DNA of 39,012 nt from Ruminococcus sp. (GCA_017416065.1 JAFQDM010000004.1:1-39012), one strand, 5' to 3'. Positions 16,810-25,470 are shown, counted from the stretch's first letter. Notes: generated by a model not told the origin, from the sequence alone. Made by a program: numbers and translations.

Positions 16810-18531
16810 TTACTTTCTATGTGCAAGTACTTCCACAATTCCCATCGCTCCGCCAAAGCCAATCCAACTAATAGCTAAGATAAGACCCCAGGGCATTGTT
16901 TTTAGCATTTCAGGAATATCAGCGAACAACCCAAATGCAGCTGTTGTTATTATACACAGAAGCATCATAATTAACGTCATAGCAATGCCGAACATACTGC
17001 CGCCAATCAAGAATACCCACCCAAACATTCTCCATCCGGGAAGCAGCCTGCCATACTCTTTTTGTTCTGCTTTAGTCAGTTTGATACATTCTGCTTTTTT
17101 AACTGCAATCGTAACAGAGGTTTCTAAATTGTCTGCTTCGTTACCTTCCTCGGCTTGCAACGGAATATAATGATGTACCGTATGGAATAATCGTCTGCCT
17201 TTTGCGTTGAACAGACAATCATATATATCCACATCCATTTCGGCTTCGCATTTTTTTAAAAATGCAGTTCCGCATAGGAATTGTATCGTTAAGTAATCAT
17301 TTTCGTCAAAAGATTCACAGCAACGAATGTGATACTGTACTCTCTTTTCCATACCTACAAAATAGGTCATATTGTATGAGTGCTCTAAATGGATACCATC
17401 CAAAACACCGTCTTTAACAAAACCGGGATATGTGCCGATATAGCCTTTGGATTCCATAAGTACTTGAATATCATTGCGAACACTTGCAAGCAGATCTTTA
17501 TCGCATAATGAATCCACTTTATTTGGATATACGGTTTGTGATTCTGCTATTTTGTTATAAATTTCTCTCCATAAAGGCTCACACTGCTTTTGACAAAGAA
17601 TCGCAATCAGTTTTTTTAAGGTTTTATAAAACGCACTATCACCGGGTTTTATTGTTTCCAATTTGCCGAGCAGTATTTTCGCCTTGTTATAACCGTATTG
17701 GTGAGCCAATCTTTTCAGTTCACCAAACGAAAACAATTCTTGTTCAGGAAGTTCCATCCAATATTCGAGTGCAATAATTTCCTTAATGAGTGGCAACAAC
17801 TCTTTTTCTTTTGCGTTGCAGTAATCTCCCGGCAGATCCGCTTTCATACCAATTGCAAAACTAATTGTGCGCAGGAAATCCCAAGGATTTTCCCAAAAGG
17901 TAATATTATTACAGGAATTATAAATTTCAACTTCTACTTCGACATTTTCAAATGTTAAAGCAAAAGGTATAGCAAATTCTTTTGCAGGATCTTCTATTTC
18001 ACCATAAAAACAAAATCTGTTTTGTTCCTTCTTGAGAACCATTCCGAGATTTTGACAGCAGTACCCCTCTTTGCCCATTGGAACTGCATCTGCGTTTTTA
18101 AGAGTAAGGATTCTTCTGAAAGCAGGGGTATCGTCTGTGACGATTTTTATATCGCTGCCAACAGCCGTTATTTCCGGCCAAAACTCTAACTCTAACAGCT
18201 TTTTGAGCGCTGATTTTGCCGCCTCATCCATCATAGCAAAATCTACTTCGAATTTGTTTTCTTTTTCTTTAGCTATTGATTTACCTAAATCGACACACTC
18301 TTTCAAAAACAGAAGCACATCTTTGTCGCTGTTTTCTATTGAGAATATGTTTGCTTCTTCCGGTAATTCATGCACCAGTTCTATGTATTGGTTGCTTATC
18401 CACTTTCTTATTTTTCGTTGCTTCGCTTCAGATGTTTCAATTGGATCAGTACCAAAAACATAAGTGGCATGTAAGTAAGCGCCGGCAAGCTTAGATATAT
18501 ATTCACCGCTTATTTTCGATATATCAATCAA
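16810..18531 (-). CDS. Large hypothetical protein with C-terminal membrane anchor
   Basis: A 573-residue protein that I do not recognise. Residues 1-490 are soluble and mixed, with several aromatic-rich strings (ITFWENPWDFLRTISFAIGM, EYWMELPEQELFSFGEL) and scattered Cys. Near the C-terminus two long hydrophobic helices occur (about 505-535 and 543-566), ending VEVLAHRK, so the large N-terminal part probably faces the cytosol. The start is the ATG ending at 18531; I see no strong Shine-Dalgarno before it. Base use is AT-rich relative to the chromosome. It sits between the two spoVT remnants. Confidence 0.7.
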   Translation of the reverse strand: MIDISKISGEYISKLAGAYLHATYVFGTDPIETSEAKQRKIRKWISNQYIELVHELPEEANIFSIENSDKDVLLFLKECVDLGKSIAKEKENKFEVDFAMMDEAAKSALKKLLELEFWPEITAVGSDIKIVTDDTPAFRRILTLKNADAVPMGKEGYCCQNLGMVLKKEQNRFCFYGEIEDPAKEFAIPFALTFENVEVEVEIYNSCNNITFWENPWDFLRTISFAIGMKADLPGDYCNAKEKELLPLIKEIIALEYWMELPEQELFSFGELKRLAHQYGYNKAKILLGKLETIKPGDSAFYKTLKKLIAILCQKQCEPLWREIYNKIAESQTVYPNKVDSLCDKDLLASVRNDIQVLMESKGYIGTYPGFVKDGVLDGIHLEHSYNMTYFVGMEKRVQYHIRCCESFDENDYLTIQFLCGTAFLKKCEAEMDVDIYDCLFNAKGRRLFHTVHHYIPLQAEEGNEADNLETSVTIAVKKAECIKLTKAEQKEYGRLLPGWRMFGWVFLIGGSMFGIAMTLIMMLLCIITTAAFGLFADIPEMLKTMPWGLILAISWIGFGGAMGIVEVLAHRK

Positions 18532-18676
18532 TATTCAACCCGCCATTCAAATGAGATTGAAATTATTATACTATAAAACAATGAATTTTTCAACATTGGT
18601 ACAAATTGAGTCTAATCAAAAACTGATAAAAACCCAGTGATTATGCGTGATTTGTGGTTCTTGACGTTATTATACA

Positions 18677-18715
18677 TCATTCCTCTATGCGTCTTACAAT
18701 ATCTGTTGAATTTAT
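18677..18715 (-). pseudogene. spoVT 5' remnant, copy 3
   Basis: On the - strand the frame aligned with spoVT reads INSTDIVRRIEE then stop; IVRRIE matches spoVT residues 6-11. The ATG has changed to ATA, so it is dead, but a GGAGGTTG Shine-Dalgarno and the promoter (18777-18805) are still visible. The sequence beyond the break (GTTATTATA) is shared with copy 2, so copies 2 and 3 have a common truncated ancestor. Confidence 0.7.
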
Positions 18716-18776
18716 ATATAAATCAACCTCCGTCTTAACATAGGCTTAGACTACACAAATTATCAAATTGCGATAC

Positions 18777-18805
18777 TGTTATCTGTAAAACAAGGGGATT
18801 TATAC
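18777..18805 (-). promoter_or_regulatory. Duplicated spoVT-type promoter, copy 3
   Basis: GTATA (18801-18805), 17 bases, GATAACA (18777-18783) on the - strand, one base off the native -10. The 17-base interior is nearly identical to copy 2. Confidence 0.55.
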
Positions 18806-18817
18806 TGTACATATAGG

Positions 18818-18846
18818 TTTACTTTTTAGAAGACTGATGATATAAT
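18818..18846 (+). promoter_or_regulatory. Promoter TTTACT-N17-TATAAT of the 110-residue gene
   Basis: -35 TTTACT (18818-18823), 17-base spacer, TATAAT (18841-18846), 20 bases before ATG. It matches the arrangement at 15816 relative to the spoVT-type promoter, so the whole divergent promoter cassette was duplicated. Confidence 0.65.
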
Positions 18847-18866
18847 GCAACAGAGGTGTTGTATTA

Positions 18867-19199
18867 ATGGTTAAGCTAACTCTCGATATATCGTCTTATA
18901 ATAGAATAAAAACTCTTTTGCCGGAAATCTGTCCCGAAGTAGAGTTTCATCTGGAATACATTGATGAAAACTTAGATAAGTTGGGTTTCTGCAAAAGTGC
19001 ACCTTGTTTTGTTGCTTTTGAACTTGACGAACAAGGATTCAACGAATTAATTGATACTTTATCTTATATAGAGATAGATGCTTTTAATACACCAAATGGA
19101 GAAAATCCGAAATCAGATAGTTTTGCATATCATAAATATTTAAAATATGGTTGCTTGTTTGATATTTTGAATAATGCAGAAATAATTAAAGCGGAGTGA
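18867..19199 (+). CDS. Small hypothetical protein
   Basis: A 110-residue acidic, soluble protein with no motif I recognise. It starts MVKLTLDISSYNRIKTLLPE and carries FVAFELDEQGFNELIDTLSY in the middle. No signal peptide, no transmembrane segment, two cysteines. AGAGGTG precedes the ATG. AT-rich codons like the other genes of this patch. Its stop codon is part of the downstream terminator hairpin. Confidence 0.7.
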   Translation: MVKLTLDISSYNRIKTLLPEICPEVEFHLEYIDENLDKLGFCKSAPCFVAFELDEQGFNELIDTLSYIEIDAFNTPNGENPKSDSFAYHKYLKYGCLFDILNNAEIIKAE

Positions 19200-19224
19200 T
19201 GTCAAAATTCACTCCGCTGTTATT
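19190..19224 (+). terminator. Terminator overlapping the stop of the small gene
   Basis: Arms AGCGGAGTGA and TCACTCCGCT form a hairpin of about ten pairs whose left arm includes the TGA stop; GTTATTTG follows. Confidence 0.8.
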
Positions 19225-19260
19225 TGTGTTATGCATAATAAATATGCGTGATGCGAGGGG

Positions 19261-20031
19261 TTATTCTATGTCGTTGGCAGAATAGGCGCTGTCAGTGGAA
19301 TAAGCCTCGGTATTCTTTTTGGATTTTTTCTTGTTTATCAGGGCAACTATTCCTCCTGCTATGCCGCCTGCCAACGCACCGCCCAGAGCCCTGGGGATAA
19401 CACTGCTCCAAACAGAAGGCTTTTTTGCCTCTTTTAAGGAGGGGTCTACATCAAAGCGGATGCTGTCAACAATTCTTTTTATTTCATCGTATTCAGAATC
19501 AACAAAGGGTGAAGTTGACTGGAACGTGAGGGTATAGTTATCTTTGTTGACAAGGGTAACATATTCGCATATGTAGTAGTTCAATGTGGAATCTAAATAT
19601 TCCAGCCTTGCAAATTTATAATCATTTTCATACACGGAAAAGTCTTCTGCATTTTGCTTTTTGGCTACCTCTTCTGCAAACTCCAGAACTTCCTCGTCTT
19701 TATAATTGGATAGGTTTGCAACTCCTGAATCTATTGCCTTTTTCCTTACAAACAGCTCCACGTAGTCTCCGTCTTCGTAGAACATAATGGCATCCATGTA
19801 AGCGCTGTTGTTGTGAAGAATATCATGGATCGTATCATAAGCGATCCCCAGCTCCTCCAGCTCAGGGTTATCTCTTATGTTATCCCTTGTGAAAATATAC
19901 CATTTGGTGTCATCAACCTGAAGGCTTATGTCTGTGTCAGAAAGCTGATAGGTAAGGGCATCTGCTGCCACAGGGCACAGCATTGCAAGGCACAAAAGAA
20001 CAGTTGTTAATACTTTAAAATATCGTTTCAT
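19261..20031 (-). CDS. Secreted, C-terminally anchored protein of unknown function
   Basis: A 256-residue protein. Residues 1-26 form a signal peptide (MKRYFKVLTTVLLCLAMLCP with AxA-type site near VAADA). Residues 30-200 form an exported domain with strings such as YQLSDTDISLQVDDTKWYIF and a late YDEIKRIVDSIRF, reminiscent of small lipoprotein-like stress domains in Clostridia, but I assign no family. Residues about 213-230 (ALGGALAGGIAGGIVALI) are a membrane helix followed by a KKKSKK stop-transfer and a short Ser/Asp tail. The start at 20031 follows GAGGTG. It stands alone. Confidence 0.75.
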   Translation of the reverse strand: MKRYFKVLTTVLLCLAMLCPVAADALTYQLSDTDISLQVDDTKWYIFTRDNIRDNPELEELGIAYDTIHDILHNNSAYMDAIMFYEDGDYVELFVRKKAIDSGVANLSNYKDEEVLEFAEEVAKKQNAEDFSVYENDYKFARLEYLDSTLNYYICEYVTLVNKDNYTLTFQSTSPFVDSEYDEIKRIVDSIRFDVDPSLKEAKKPSVWSSVIPRALGGALAGGIAGGIVALINKKKSKKNTEAYSTDSAYSANDIE

Positions 20032-20186
20032 AGAAACACACCTCATTTCAGTACAATAATATCATAATGTGTTGATATATGCAACGGTATGGCGGTTTTT
20101 GTGATGGTATATTTTTAGCTTTCGTGTCTGGTGCGATCTTGCGTGCAGGAGCGTTACGCGGTTTAATAAACAATATCTGCTTTTGT

Positions 20187-20215
20187 TTGCTTTTTTATCA
20201 AAAAGAATATATAAT
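20187..20215 (+). promoter_or_regulatory. Promoter of the GH13 gene
   Basis: -35 TTGCTT (20187-20192), 17-base spacer, -10 TATAAT (20210-20215). The leader to ATG at 20280 is about 58 bases with GGGAGA. Confidence 0.65.
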
Positions 20216-20279
20216 GCTTACATAGGCAGAAGCGGTCTGCTCAGGCTGCTGAATATTAAAATGTAAAGGGAGACGTATT

Positions 20280-21809
20280 ATGAGGAATATGAAAAGATAT
20301 CTTGCTTTTTTGCTTGCAGCTTTGATGCTGTTTTCTTTGGCGGCTTGCGAGAAGGGGCAAGGTGGTGCAGAGCCCGTTGAGACTACGGCACCCGTGCAGG
20401 CGCAGGCAGAGTATCTGAAGAACGACTACGTGTTGTCTGAGAATGTGCCCCAGGGTAGCGTTGTGGAGGGGGTTATGACGGATATCTCCGGTGGTGACCC
20501 TGTGCTTGAGAAGACCACCGCCTCCTGGCTTGATACTTGCGTGCTCTACGAGGTAAACATCAGGCAGTACACTGAGGAGGGGACCTTCAAGGCCTTTGAG
20601 GCTCACCTCGGAAGACTTAAAGGTATGGGAATCAATACCCTGTGGCTTATGCCCGTGCATCCCATCAGCCAAACTGACAGAAAGGGTACTCTGGGCTCTT
20701 ACTACGCGGTAGATGACTACACACAGATCAACCCTGAGTTTGGCACAATGGAGGATTTCCTCCATCTTGTGGACACAGCTCACAGCATGGGCTTTAAGGT
20801 GATACTTGACTGGGTTGCCAACCATACGGGCTGGGATAATAAGTGGATAAAAGACCATGAGGATTGGTACGTGCACGATGAAAGCGGCGCCATTACATAC
20901 CCCTATGACTGGAGCGATACTGCGGAGCTTAATTTTGACAATTACCTGATGCGTGCCGAGATGATAAAGGCAATGCAGTTCTGGGTTGAGGAGTGCGGAA
21001 TTGACGGCTTCAGGTGCGACCACGCAATGGGAGTTCCTGCAGAGTTCTGGAATGCGGCGGTCTATAAGCTTAAATCCGTGAACAGAGAGATCCTGATGCT
21101 TGCAGAGACAGCGGCAACAGCAGCCCTCACAGAGTATGCCTTTGATGCTTGCTACAATGACAACCTCTACAGCCAGTCGCTTATGATGCAGGCAGGAATT
21201 GAGACGGATGCCCTGCAGAAGGCGCTTGTGCCCAATGCTTTTTATTCTGACAATGCAGGAAGCTTCCCTATGAACTATACGGATAATCACGACAAAAACT
21301 CCTACGAGGGAACCATCTACGACCGCTTTGGGGATTCCTACGAGGCTATGCTGGCACTCTCCTTTTTGGCACCGGGTATGCCCTTGGTATATACCGCCAA
21401 CGAGCAGGGCTACGACCACGAGATCGAGTTCTTTGAGAAGGATGCCGTGAAGTGGGAGGAGAAGCCTGTGTACGCAGAGTTTATCTCTGAGCTGGCAGAG
21501 CTTAAGTCAGGCTGTAAGGCTCTGGCCTCCACAGGCAGGGATATTGAATTTTTAAGCACAAGCGATCTGAGATTCCTTGCTTTTTCAAGGCCTGCAGCAG
21601 AGGGTAGGGTGTACTACGTTGCAAATCTCTACTATGAAGCCCTGTCTGACGTGAGCATAGATTTTGGAGTGGACAGCGCACGGTGTGTGCTCCACTATGA
21701 CGGAAGCACCTTTGACTTTGAGGATAAGGAGCTGAATCTTGCTTCTCTCGGCTCAAAGGAGTTTGCACCCTATGAGTTCTATATCTTTACCGCAGAGGAT
21801 CCGGCATAA
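20280..21809 (+). CDS. Alpha-amylase family (GH13) lipoprotein
   Basis: A 509-residue glycoside hydrolase. Residues 1-23 are a lipoprotein signal with lipobox L20-A-A-C23. The GH13 barrel starts near residue 88 (CVLYEVNIRQYTEEGTFKAF). Family regions are visible: DWVANHTGWDN (177-187), GFRCDHAMG with nucleophile D247, LMLAETA with acid/base E276, and YTDNHDKNS with D338. So all three catalytic carboxylates are present. Alpha-glucan or oligosaccharide cleavage on the outer membrane face is expected; exact specificity is unknown. No dockerin or starch-binding module. GGGAGA precedes ATG, and a terminator follows. Confidence 0.92.
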   Translation: MRNMKRYLAFLLAALMLFSLAACEKGQGGAEPVETTAPVQAQAEYLKNDYVLSENVPQGSVVEGVMTDISGGDPVLEKTTASWLDTCVLYEVNIRQYTEEGTFKAFEAHLGRLKGMGINTLWLMPVHPISQTDRKGTLGSYYAVDDYTQINPEFGTMEDFLHLVDTAHSMGFKVILDWVANHTGWDNKWIKDHEDWYVHDESGAITYPYDWSDTAELNFDNYLMRAEMIKAMQFWVEECGIDGFRCDHAMGVPAEFWNAAVYKLKSVNREILMLAETAATAALTEYAFDACYNDNLYSQSLMMQAGIETDALQKALVPNAFYSDNAGSFPMNYTDNHDKNSYEGTIYDRFGDSYEAMLALSFLAPGMPLVYTANEQGYDHEIEFFEKDAVKWEEKPVYAEFISELAELKSGCKALASTGRDIEFLSTSDLRFLAFSRPAAEGRVYYVANLYYEALSDVSIDFGVDSARCVLHYDGSTFDFEDKELNLASLGSKEFAPYEFYIFTAEDPA

Positions 21810-21817
21810 TAAATAAG

Positions 21818-21860
21818 AAAACGGCTGATGATGCAGTACGCAGTTCATCAGCCGTTTTTT
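21818..21860. terminator. Bidirectional terminator after the GH13 gene
   Basis: Hairpin with arms AAAACGGCTGATGA and TCATCAGCCGTTTT around a 13-base loop, then TT. It separates convergent genes. Confidence 0.92.
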
Positions 21861-21868
21861 GCTTTGTA

Positions 21869-22840
21869 TTAAGTCTGATCTTTGTCAGCTTGGGGGTCAG
21901 TTGTGCGGTCGCTTATGATGTACCTTGGGCGACCCTTGACCTCCATATATATCTTGCCTATGTATTCACCTATAATGCCCGTGCAGATAAGCTGAATGGA
22001 AGAAAGCAGGCAAATAGCGGCAACGGTACTTGCCCAGCCGTCAACGGCGGCACCTGTGAGCTTTGCAACAACTGCCCACACAATGCCTGCAAGGCTTCCC
22101 AAAGACATAATGAAGCCCATGGCGGAGATAAGGCGCAGAGGCTTGACGGAAAGGCTTGTGATGCCGTCAAGAGCCAGGGCTATCATCTTCCTTAAGGGAT
22201 AGTGGGACTTGCCCGCAAGGCGCTCGTGACGCTCGTAATAAACACAGGAGGATTTGAAGCCCACCAGGGGAATCATACCCCTGAGGAACAGGTTGACCTC
22301 CTTAAAGTTTGCAAATTCTCTGAGCACCCTTGCGCTGATAAGGCGGTAGTCTGCGTGATTATACACCACCTCAGCCCCCATGGCACTCATAAATTTATAG
22401 AAGCCCTGGGCAGTGCTGCGCTTAAAGAAGGTGTCCTTTTTGCGGCTGTTGCGCACACCGTATACCACCTCTGAGCCCGACAGATATTCTTCTACCATAC
22501 GGGTCATGGCCTTGATGTCGTCCTGGCCGTCGCAGTCGATGGAGATGGTGATGTCGCACATATCCTTTGCCTCCATAAGCCCTGCCAGCACCGCATTCTG
22601 ATGCCCTCTGTTTCTGCTTTGGGCAATTCCCGTGAAGATGCGGTTTTCCCCGGAGAGCTTTGTGATTATCTCCCAGGTAGAGTCCTTGCTGCCGTCGTTT
22701 ACAAACATTATCCTGCTGTTTTCCGACACTAAGCCCTCCCTTTGCATATTCTGTATCTGCTCCAAAAACATGGGAGCAGTTAAGGGCAACACCTTTTCTT
22801 CATTGTAGCAGGGGATGATTACGTATAAGGTTGGCTTCAT
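21869..22840 (-). CDS. Glycosyltransferase family 2, GtrB/DPM1-like
   Basis: A 323-residue membrane enzyme. The N-terminal GT-A domain has YVIIPCYNEEKVLP, MFVNDGSKDST and DITISIDCDGQDD (the DxD-type metal site). Two C-terminal helices (about 230-255 and 270-295) and the ending IIGEYIGKIYMEVKGRPRYI are typical of GtrB-like enzymes that load a sugar onto polyprenyl phosphate. The product usually feeds a lumen-side transferase, and the upstream gene encodes a candidate. The ATG ending at 22840 is chosen; the longer frame starts with TTG inside the previous gene. Shine-Dalgarno is weak (AGTAGG). Confidence 0.88.
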   Translation of the reverse strand: MKPTLYVIIPCYNEEKVLPLTAPMFLEQIQNMQREGLVSENSRIMFVNDGSKDSTWEIITKLSGENRIFTGIAQSRNRGHQNAVLAGLMEAKDMCDITISIDCDGQDDIKAMTRMVEEYLSGSEVVYGVRNSRKKDTFFKRSTAQGFYKFMSAMGAEVVYNHADYRLISARVLREFANFKEVNLFLRGMIPLVGFKSSCVYYERHERLAGKSHYPLRKMIALALDGITSLSVKPLRLISAMGFIMSLGSLAGIVWAVVAKLTGAAVDGWASTVAAICLLSSIQLICTGIIGEYIGKIYMEVKGRPRYIISDRTTDPQADKDQT

Positions 22841-22850
22841 AGGCTTAAAC

Positions 22851-24356
22851 CTACTTTCTCTCAAAAAGTCTGAACATTTCGTTTTCTGTGTGCAGAGTAT
22901 ATTCCGTGTCTATTATATGGTTTATTTCCGCAGTTTCTATGGGTCTTGATGCTGAGGTTACAAACCATTTGGGGGGTGAAGCCTCAAAGTAGCCGAGGAT
23001 CTCCTCCTTTATCTGCACAGAGAGGGTCATATAGTGATCCTGCCAATCGCAGTACCTGCAGGGGGGATACATCTCTGCAATGGAGTACCAGGCGGAGCAG
23101 GAGGTTTTTGTGTAGGCATAAACGCTGTGGCGGTCTTCCTTTGGAATGTGGCTTTTGATCTCAAGCACCTGCTCGCAGGTCTGGTCGTTTTTCAGGTCAA
23201 GGATACGGCTCACACAGGCACCGCCTGCAATTGTGAGGTTCGGCAGCTGCAAAAGGGTCAGAACTGCGCACACGGTGCTAAGCCCCCATTTTTTAGCCCT
23301 GGGGATAAGGGTGAGGCTCTCCGTCTTCAAGATCACAAAAAGTCCGAACACAAGGTTTGGAAGCCCTAAGGTGAAGTAGTGCAGATAGCCGTTGCCCATA
23401 GAAACTCCCACGAGCAGAAGCACAAAGGAGGACAGTGAAAACACACGGTAGCTCCTGTTTTTGGATAAAAGGAAAGCTGAAAAAACAGGGAACAGCATTG
23501 CAAGCACAACTGCCCAGTGAGCAGAAAGAGTCAAAAGGAGTTTCTGCATAAAGGTGAACTCTGAGGAATAAGTAAACCCAAAGGCAAACACCTGATACAG
23601 CATTTCGTACAGCAGACCCTTGGCTGCAAAGAACACCGCCATGGGTGCAAAAGCGGCAAGAACACCTGCTATGGACACAAGCCCGTTGAGGATCAGGTTT
23701 TTGAACTGCTTTGAGCATATGAGCTCGATTGATACGGTCAGCACCACAGCACCCAGAAAAGCGGCGTTGGTGATCCTTATAAGCGCGAGTACTCCAAAGA
23801 ATGCTCCGTAGAAAAAGCCGTACCAAAGCGGATGGGGAGAGGTTTTGTCTGAAGCCGAGCCTTTAAAAAACCTCAGCATAAGCTTTAAGCTTAAAAGCAG
23901 AAACAGCAGAGAAAGCTCCTCCGTCAGGTTGCCTCTTTCAAAGGTGAAGGCGGCAACCCCCAGCACGGGAACAAAGCCTATGAAGAACAGCTTTGCAAGG
24001 TTTCTGAGGCTGTCAAGCCTAAAGAGCTTAAGCTCTGTGGTGTATATGCTGTCAATTACCCAAAGGCAGGCACTCAGATTTACAGCCTGAAGGATAAAGG
24101 AGCCTGTGCGCCCCTCACACAAAAGCTGACCCAGATACTCAAAAAAGAACAGGTACGGACCTTTCATATCAAAGAAGTCGCGGTAGGGCAGCAGACCGTC
24201 CTTCATTCCTTTTCCCACAAGGGTGAAGAATGCGCTGTCAAAGCCGTAAGCATCGCAAAGGGGAGAGGTAGAGGTGGAAAATATCAGCAGAAAAGCCACG
24301 GAAACAACGGCGTATACCGAATATCGGAGCACTTTGCTTTTGGGGGATAATCTCAT
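22851..24356 (-). CDS. Polytopic membrane glycosyltransferase-like protein (GT39/ArnT-type layout)
   Basis: A 501-residue protein with about ten to twelve hydrophobic segments. The first extracytoplasmic loop after helix 1 has PLCDAYGFDSAFFTLVGKGM and GLLPYRDFFDMKGPYLFFFE. Such an acidic D/E-containing loop with a P-Y-x-D-x-F-x-x-K-G-P motif is typical of GT-C enzymes using polyprenyl-phosphate sugars. It is paired with the GtrB-like gene ten bases downstream, which supports a lipid-linked sugar route. The start at 24356 follows AAGGAGGT; upstream in-frame codons are discounted. Sugar and acceptor unknown. Confidence 0.75.
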   Translation of the reverse strand: MRLSPKSKVLRYSVYAVVSVAFLLIFSTSTSPLCDAYGFDSAFFTLVGKGMKDGLLPYRDFFDMKGPYLFFFEYLGQLLCEGRTGSFILQAVNLSACLWVIDSIYTTELKLFRLDSLRNLAKLFFIGFVPVLGVAAFTFERGNLTEELSLLFLLLSLKLMLRFFKGSASDKTSPHPLWYGFFYGAFFGVLALIRITNAAFLGAVVLTVSIELICSKQFKNLILNGLVSIAGVLAAFAPMAVFFAAKGLLYEMLYQVFAFGFTYSSEFTFMQKLLLTLSAHWAVVLAMLFPVFSAFLLSKNRSYRVFSLSSFVLLLVGVSMGNGYLHYFTLGLPNLVFGLFVILKTESLTLIPRAKKWGLSTVCAVLTLLQLPNLTIAGGACVSRILDLKNDQTCEQVLEIKSHIPKEDRHSVYAYTKTSCSAWYSIAEMYPPCRYCDWQDHYMTLSVQIKEEILGYFEASPPKWFVTSASRPIETAEINHIIDTEYTLHTENEMFRLFERK

Positions 24357-24394
24357 TCGCTCTACCTCCTTCATACGTTTAAAAATACATTTTA

Positions 24395-24424
24395 ATAATA
24401 CTGTAAACCGGGGTGGTTTGTCAA
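24395..24424 (-). promoter_or_regulatory. Promoter of the GT-C/GtrB operon
   Basis: On the - strand TTGACA (24419-24424), 18-base spacer, TATTAT (24395-24400), about 38 bases upstream of ATG. Divergent from the GT2 promoter. Confidence 0.65.
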
Positions 24425-24445
24425 TGGAGATTCTCACCCTCAAGA

Positions 24446-24474
24446 TTTACTTTTCGTAAGGAATATGATATAAT
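24446..24474 (+). promoter_or_regulatory. Promoter TTTACT-N17-TATAAT of the GT2 gene
   Basis: -35 TTTACT (24446-24451), 17-base spacer, TATAAT (24469-24474). The 14 bases CAAGATTTACTTTT are identical to those at the 15811 promoter. Confidence 0.65.
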
Positions 24475-24510
24475 ATCCTCAAAGATCGTTTATTCGGAAG
24501 GAGCATATGT

Positions 24511-25470
24511 ATGCAATCTCTTGTGAGTGTTATCATCCCGGTATATAACGCAGAGAAATTCCTTGATGCTTGTGTGGGCAGTGTGCTGGCTCAGACGTAC
24601 AAAAACTTTGAGATAATACTTGTGAACGACGGCTCCAAGGACAGCTCCGGGGAAATTTGCCGCAGGCTTGCAGGCAAGCACCAAAGCGTGGTGCTTGTTG
24701 AGCAGGAGAATCAAGGGGTTTCTGCCGCAAGAAACGCAGGACTTGCTCTTGCAAGGGGAGAATACGTTGTTTTTGCGGATGCAGACGACACCCTGCCTGC
24801 AGGTGCGTTGGAAGCGCTTGTAAAGGGCGCCGCAGAGTACGACGCAGACCTGACCATAGGCAGAATACACCAGGCGGAGGATATTCCCACGGGAGTGCTT
24901 GAGGGGGAGGAATACCTGAAGAAGGCTCTGGAGGATAACCCCATAACCTACTCTGTGTGGCGCATACTCTACAAAGCGGATTTTATAAACGGACTTGAGT
25001 TTCCCTTAGGGTACGTGGCTCACGAGGACAGCTACTTTATTTTTACCTGTGCTCTCAGAAAGCCCAGGGTTGCCCTTATTAAGGATGTGGTCTATAACTA
25101 CACGGTTGTGGGTAGCAGTGCCAGCAGGTCAAGCTTCAGCATCAGGAAATACAATGCAATATGCGAGCTCCTTGCAAAAAAGGAGGAGTTGGTCAAAGAG
25201 GAATACCCTCATCTTCTGCCTCTTTTCTATCATCTTAAGACCAAGATACAGATGGTGCTCCTCACAGGACTGAGCTTTACAAAGGGAAAACAGTTCAGAA
25301 AATGCGAGAAAGAGACGCTTCTCCGCTTTAAAGAGGTCAAGGGCTACTTCAAAGCAGAGCTTCCCCATTCGGAAGCATCTGTTTACAGGGTGTATGCAAG
25401 GGGAATGTATTACCCGCACAAGCTCTTCCTTAAAATAAAAAGCGCGGCAAAGAGGATGCTGGGCAGATAA
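24511..25470 (+). CDS. Glycosyltransferase family 2
   Basis: A 319-residue enzyme with a GT-A fold at the N-terminus: VSVIIPVYNAEKFLDACVGS (residues 5-24), EIILVNDGSKDSSGE, GVSAARNAGLALARGEYVVF and the metal site DADD (about residues 90-93). The C-terminal part is variable and basic, ending LFLKIKSAAKRMLGR, without membrane helices. It likely adds a sugar to a cell-surface glycan; donor and acceptor unknown. GGAAGGAG lies before the ATG. It is divergent from the GtrB/GT-C pair, which makes a small surface-glycan cluster. Confidence 0.9.
   Translation: MQSLVSVIIPVYNAEKFLDACVGSVLAQTYKNFEIILVNDGSKDSSGEICRRLAGKHQSVVLVEQENQGVSAARNAGLALARGEYVVFADADDTLPAGALEALVKGAAEYDADLTIGRIHQAEDIPTGVLEGEEYLKKALEDNPITYSVWRILYKADFINGLEFPLGYVAHEDSYFIFTCALRKPRVALIKDVVYNYTVVGSSASRSSFSIRKYNAICELLAKKEELVKEEYPHLLPLFYHLKTKIQMVLLTGLSFTKGKQFRKCEKETLLRFKEVKGYFKAELPHSEASVYRVYARGMYYPHKLFLKIKSAAKRMLGR

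Noticed and set aside
20256-21419. A 387-codon open frame on the - strand
   Set aside because: It lies wholly antisense to the GH13 gene, which has a signal peptide, all catalytic motifs and a Shine-Dalgarno. The - frame has low-complexity Cys/His content and no family match.
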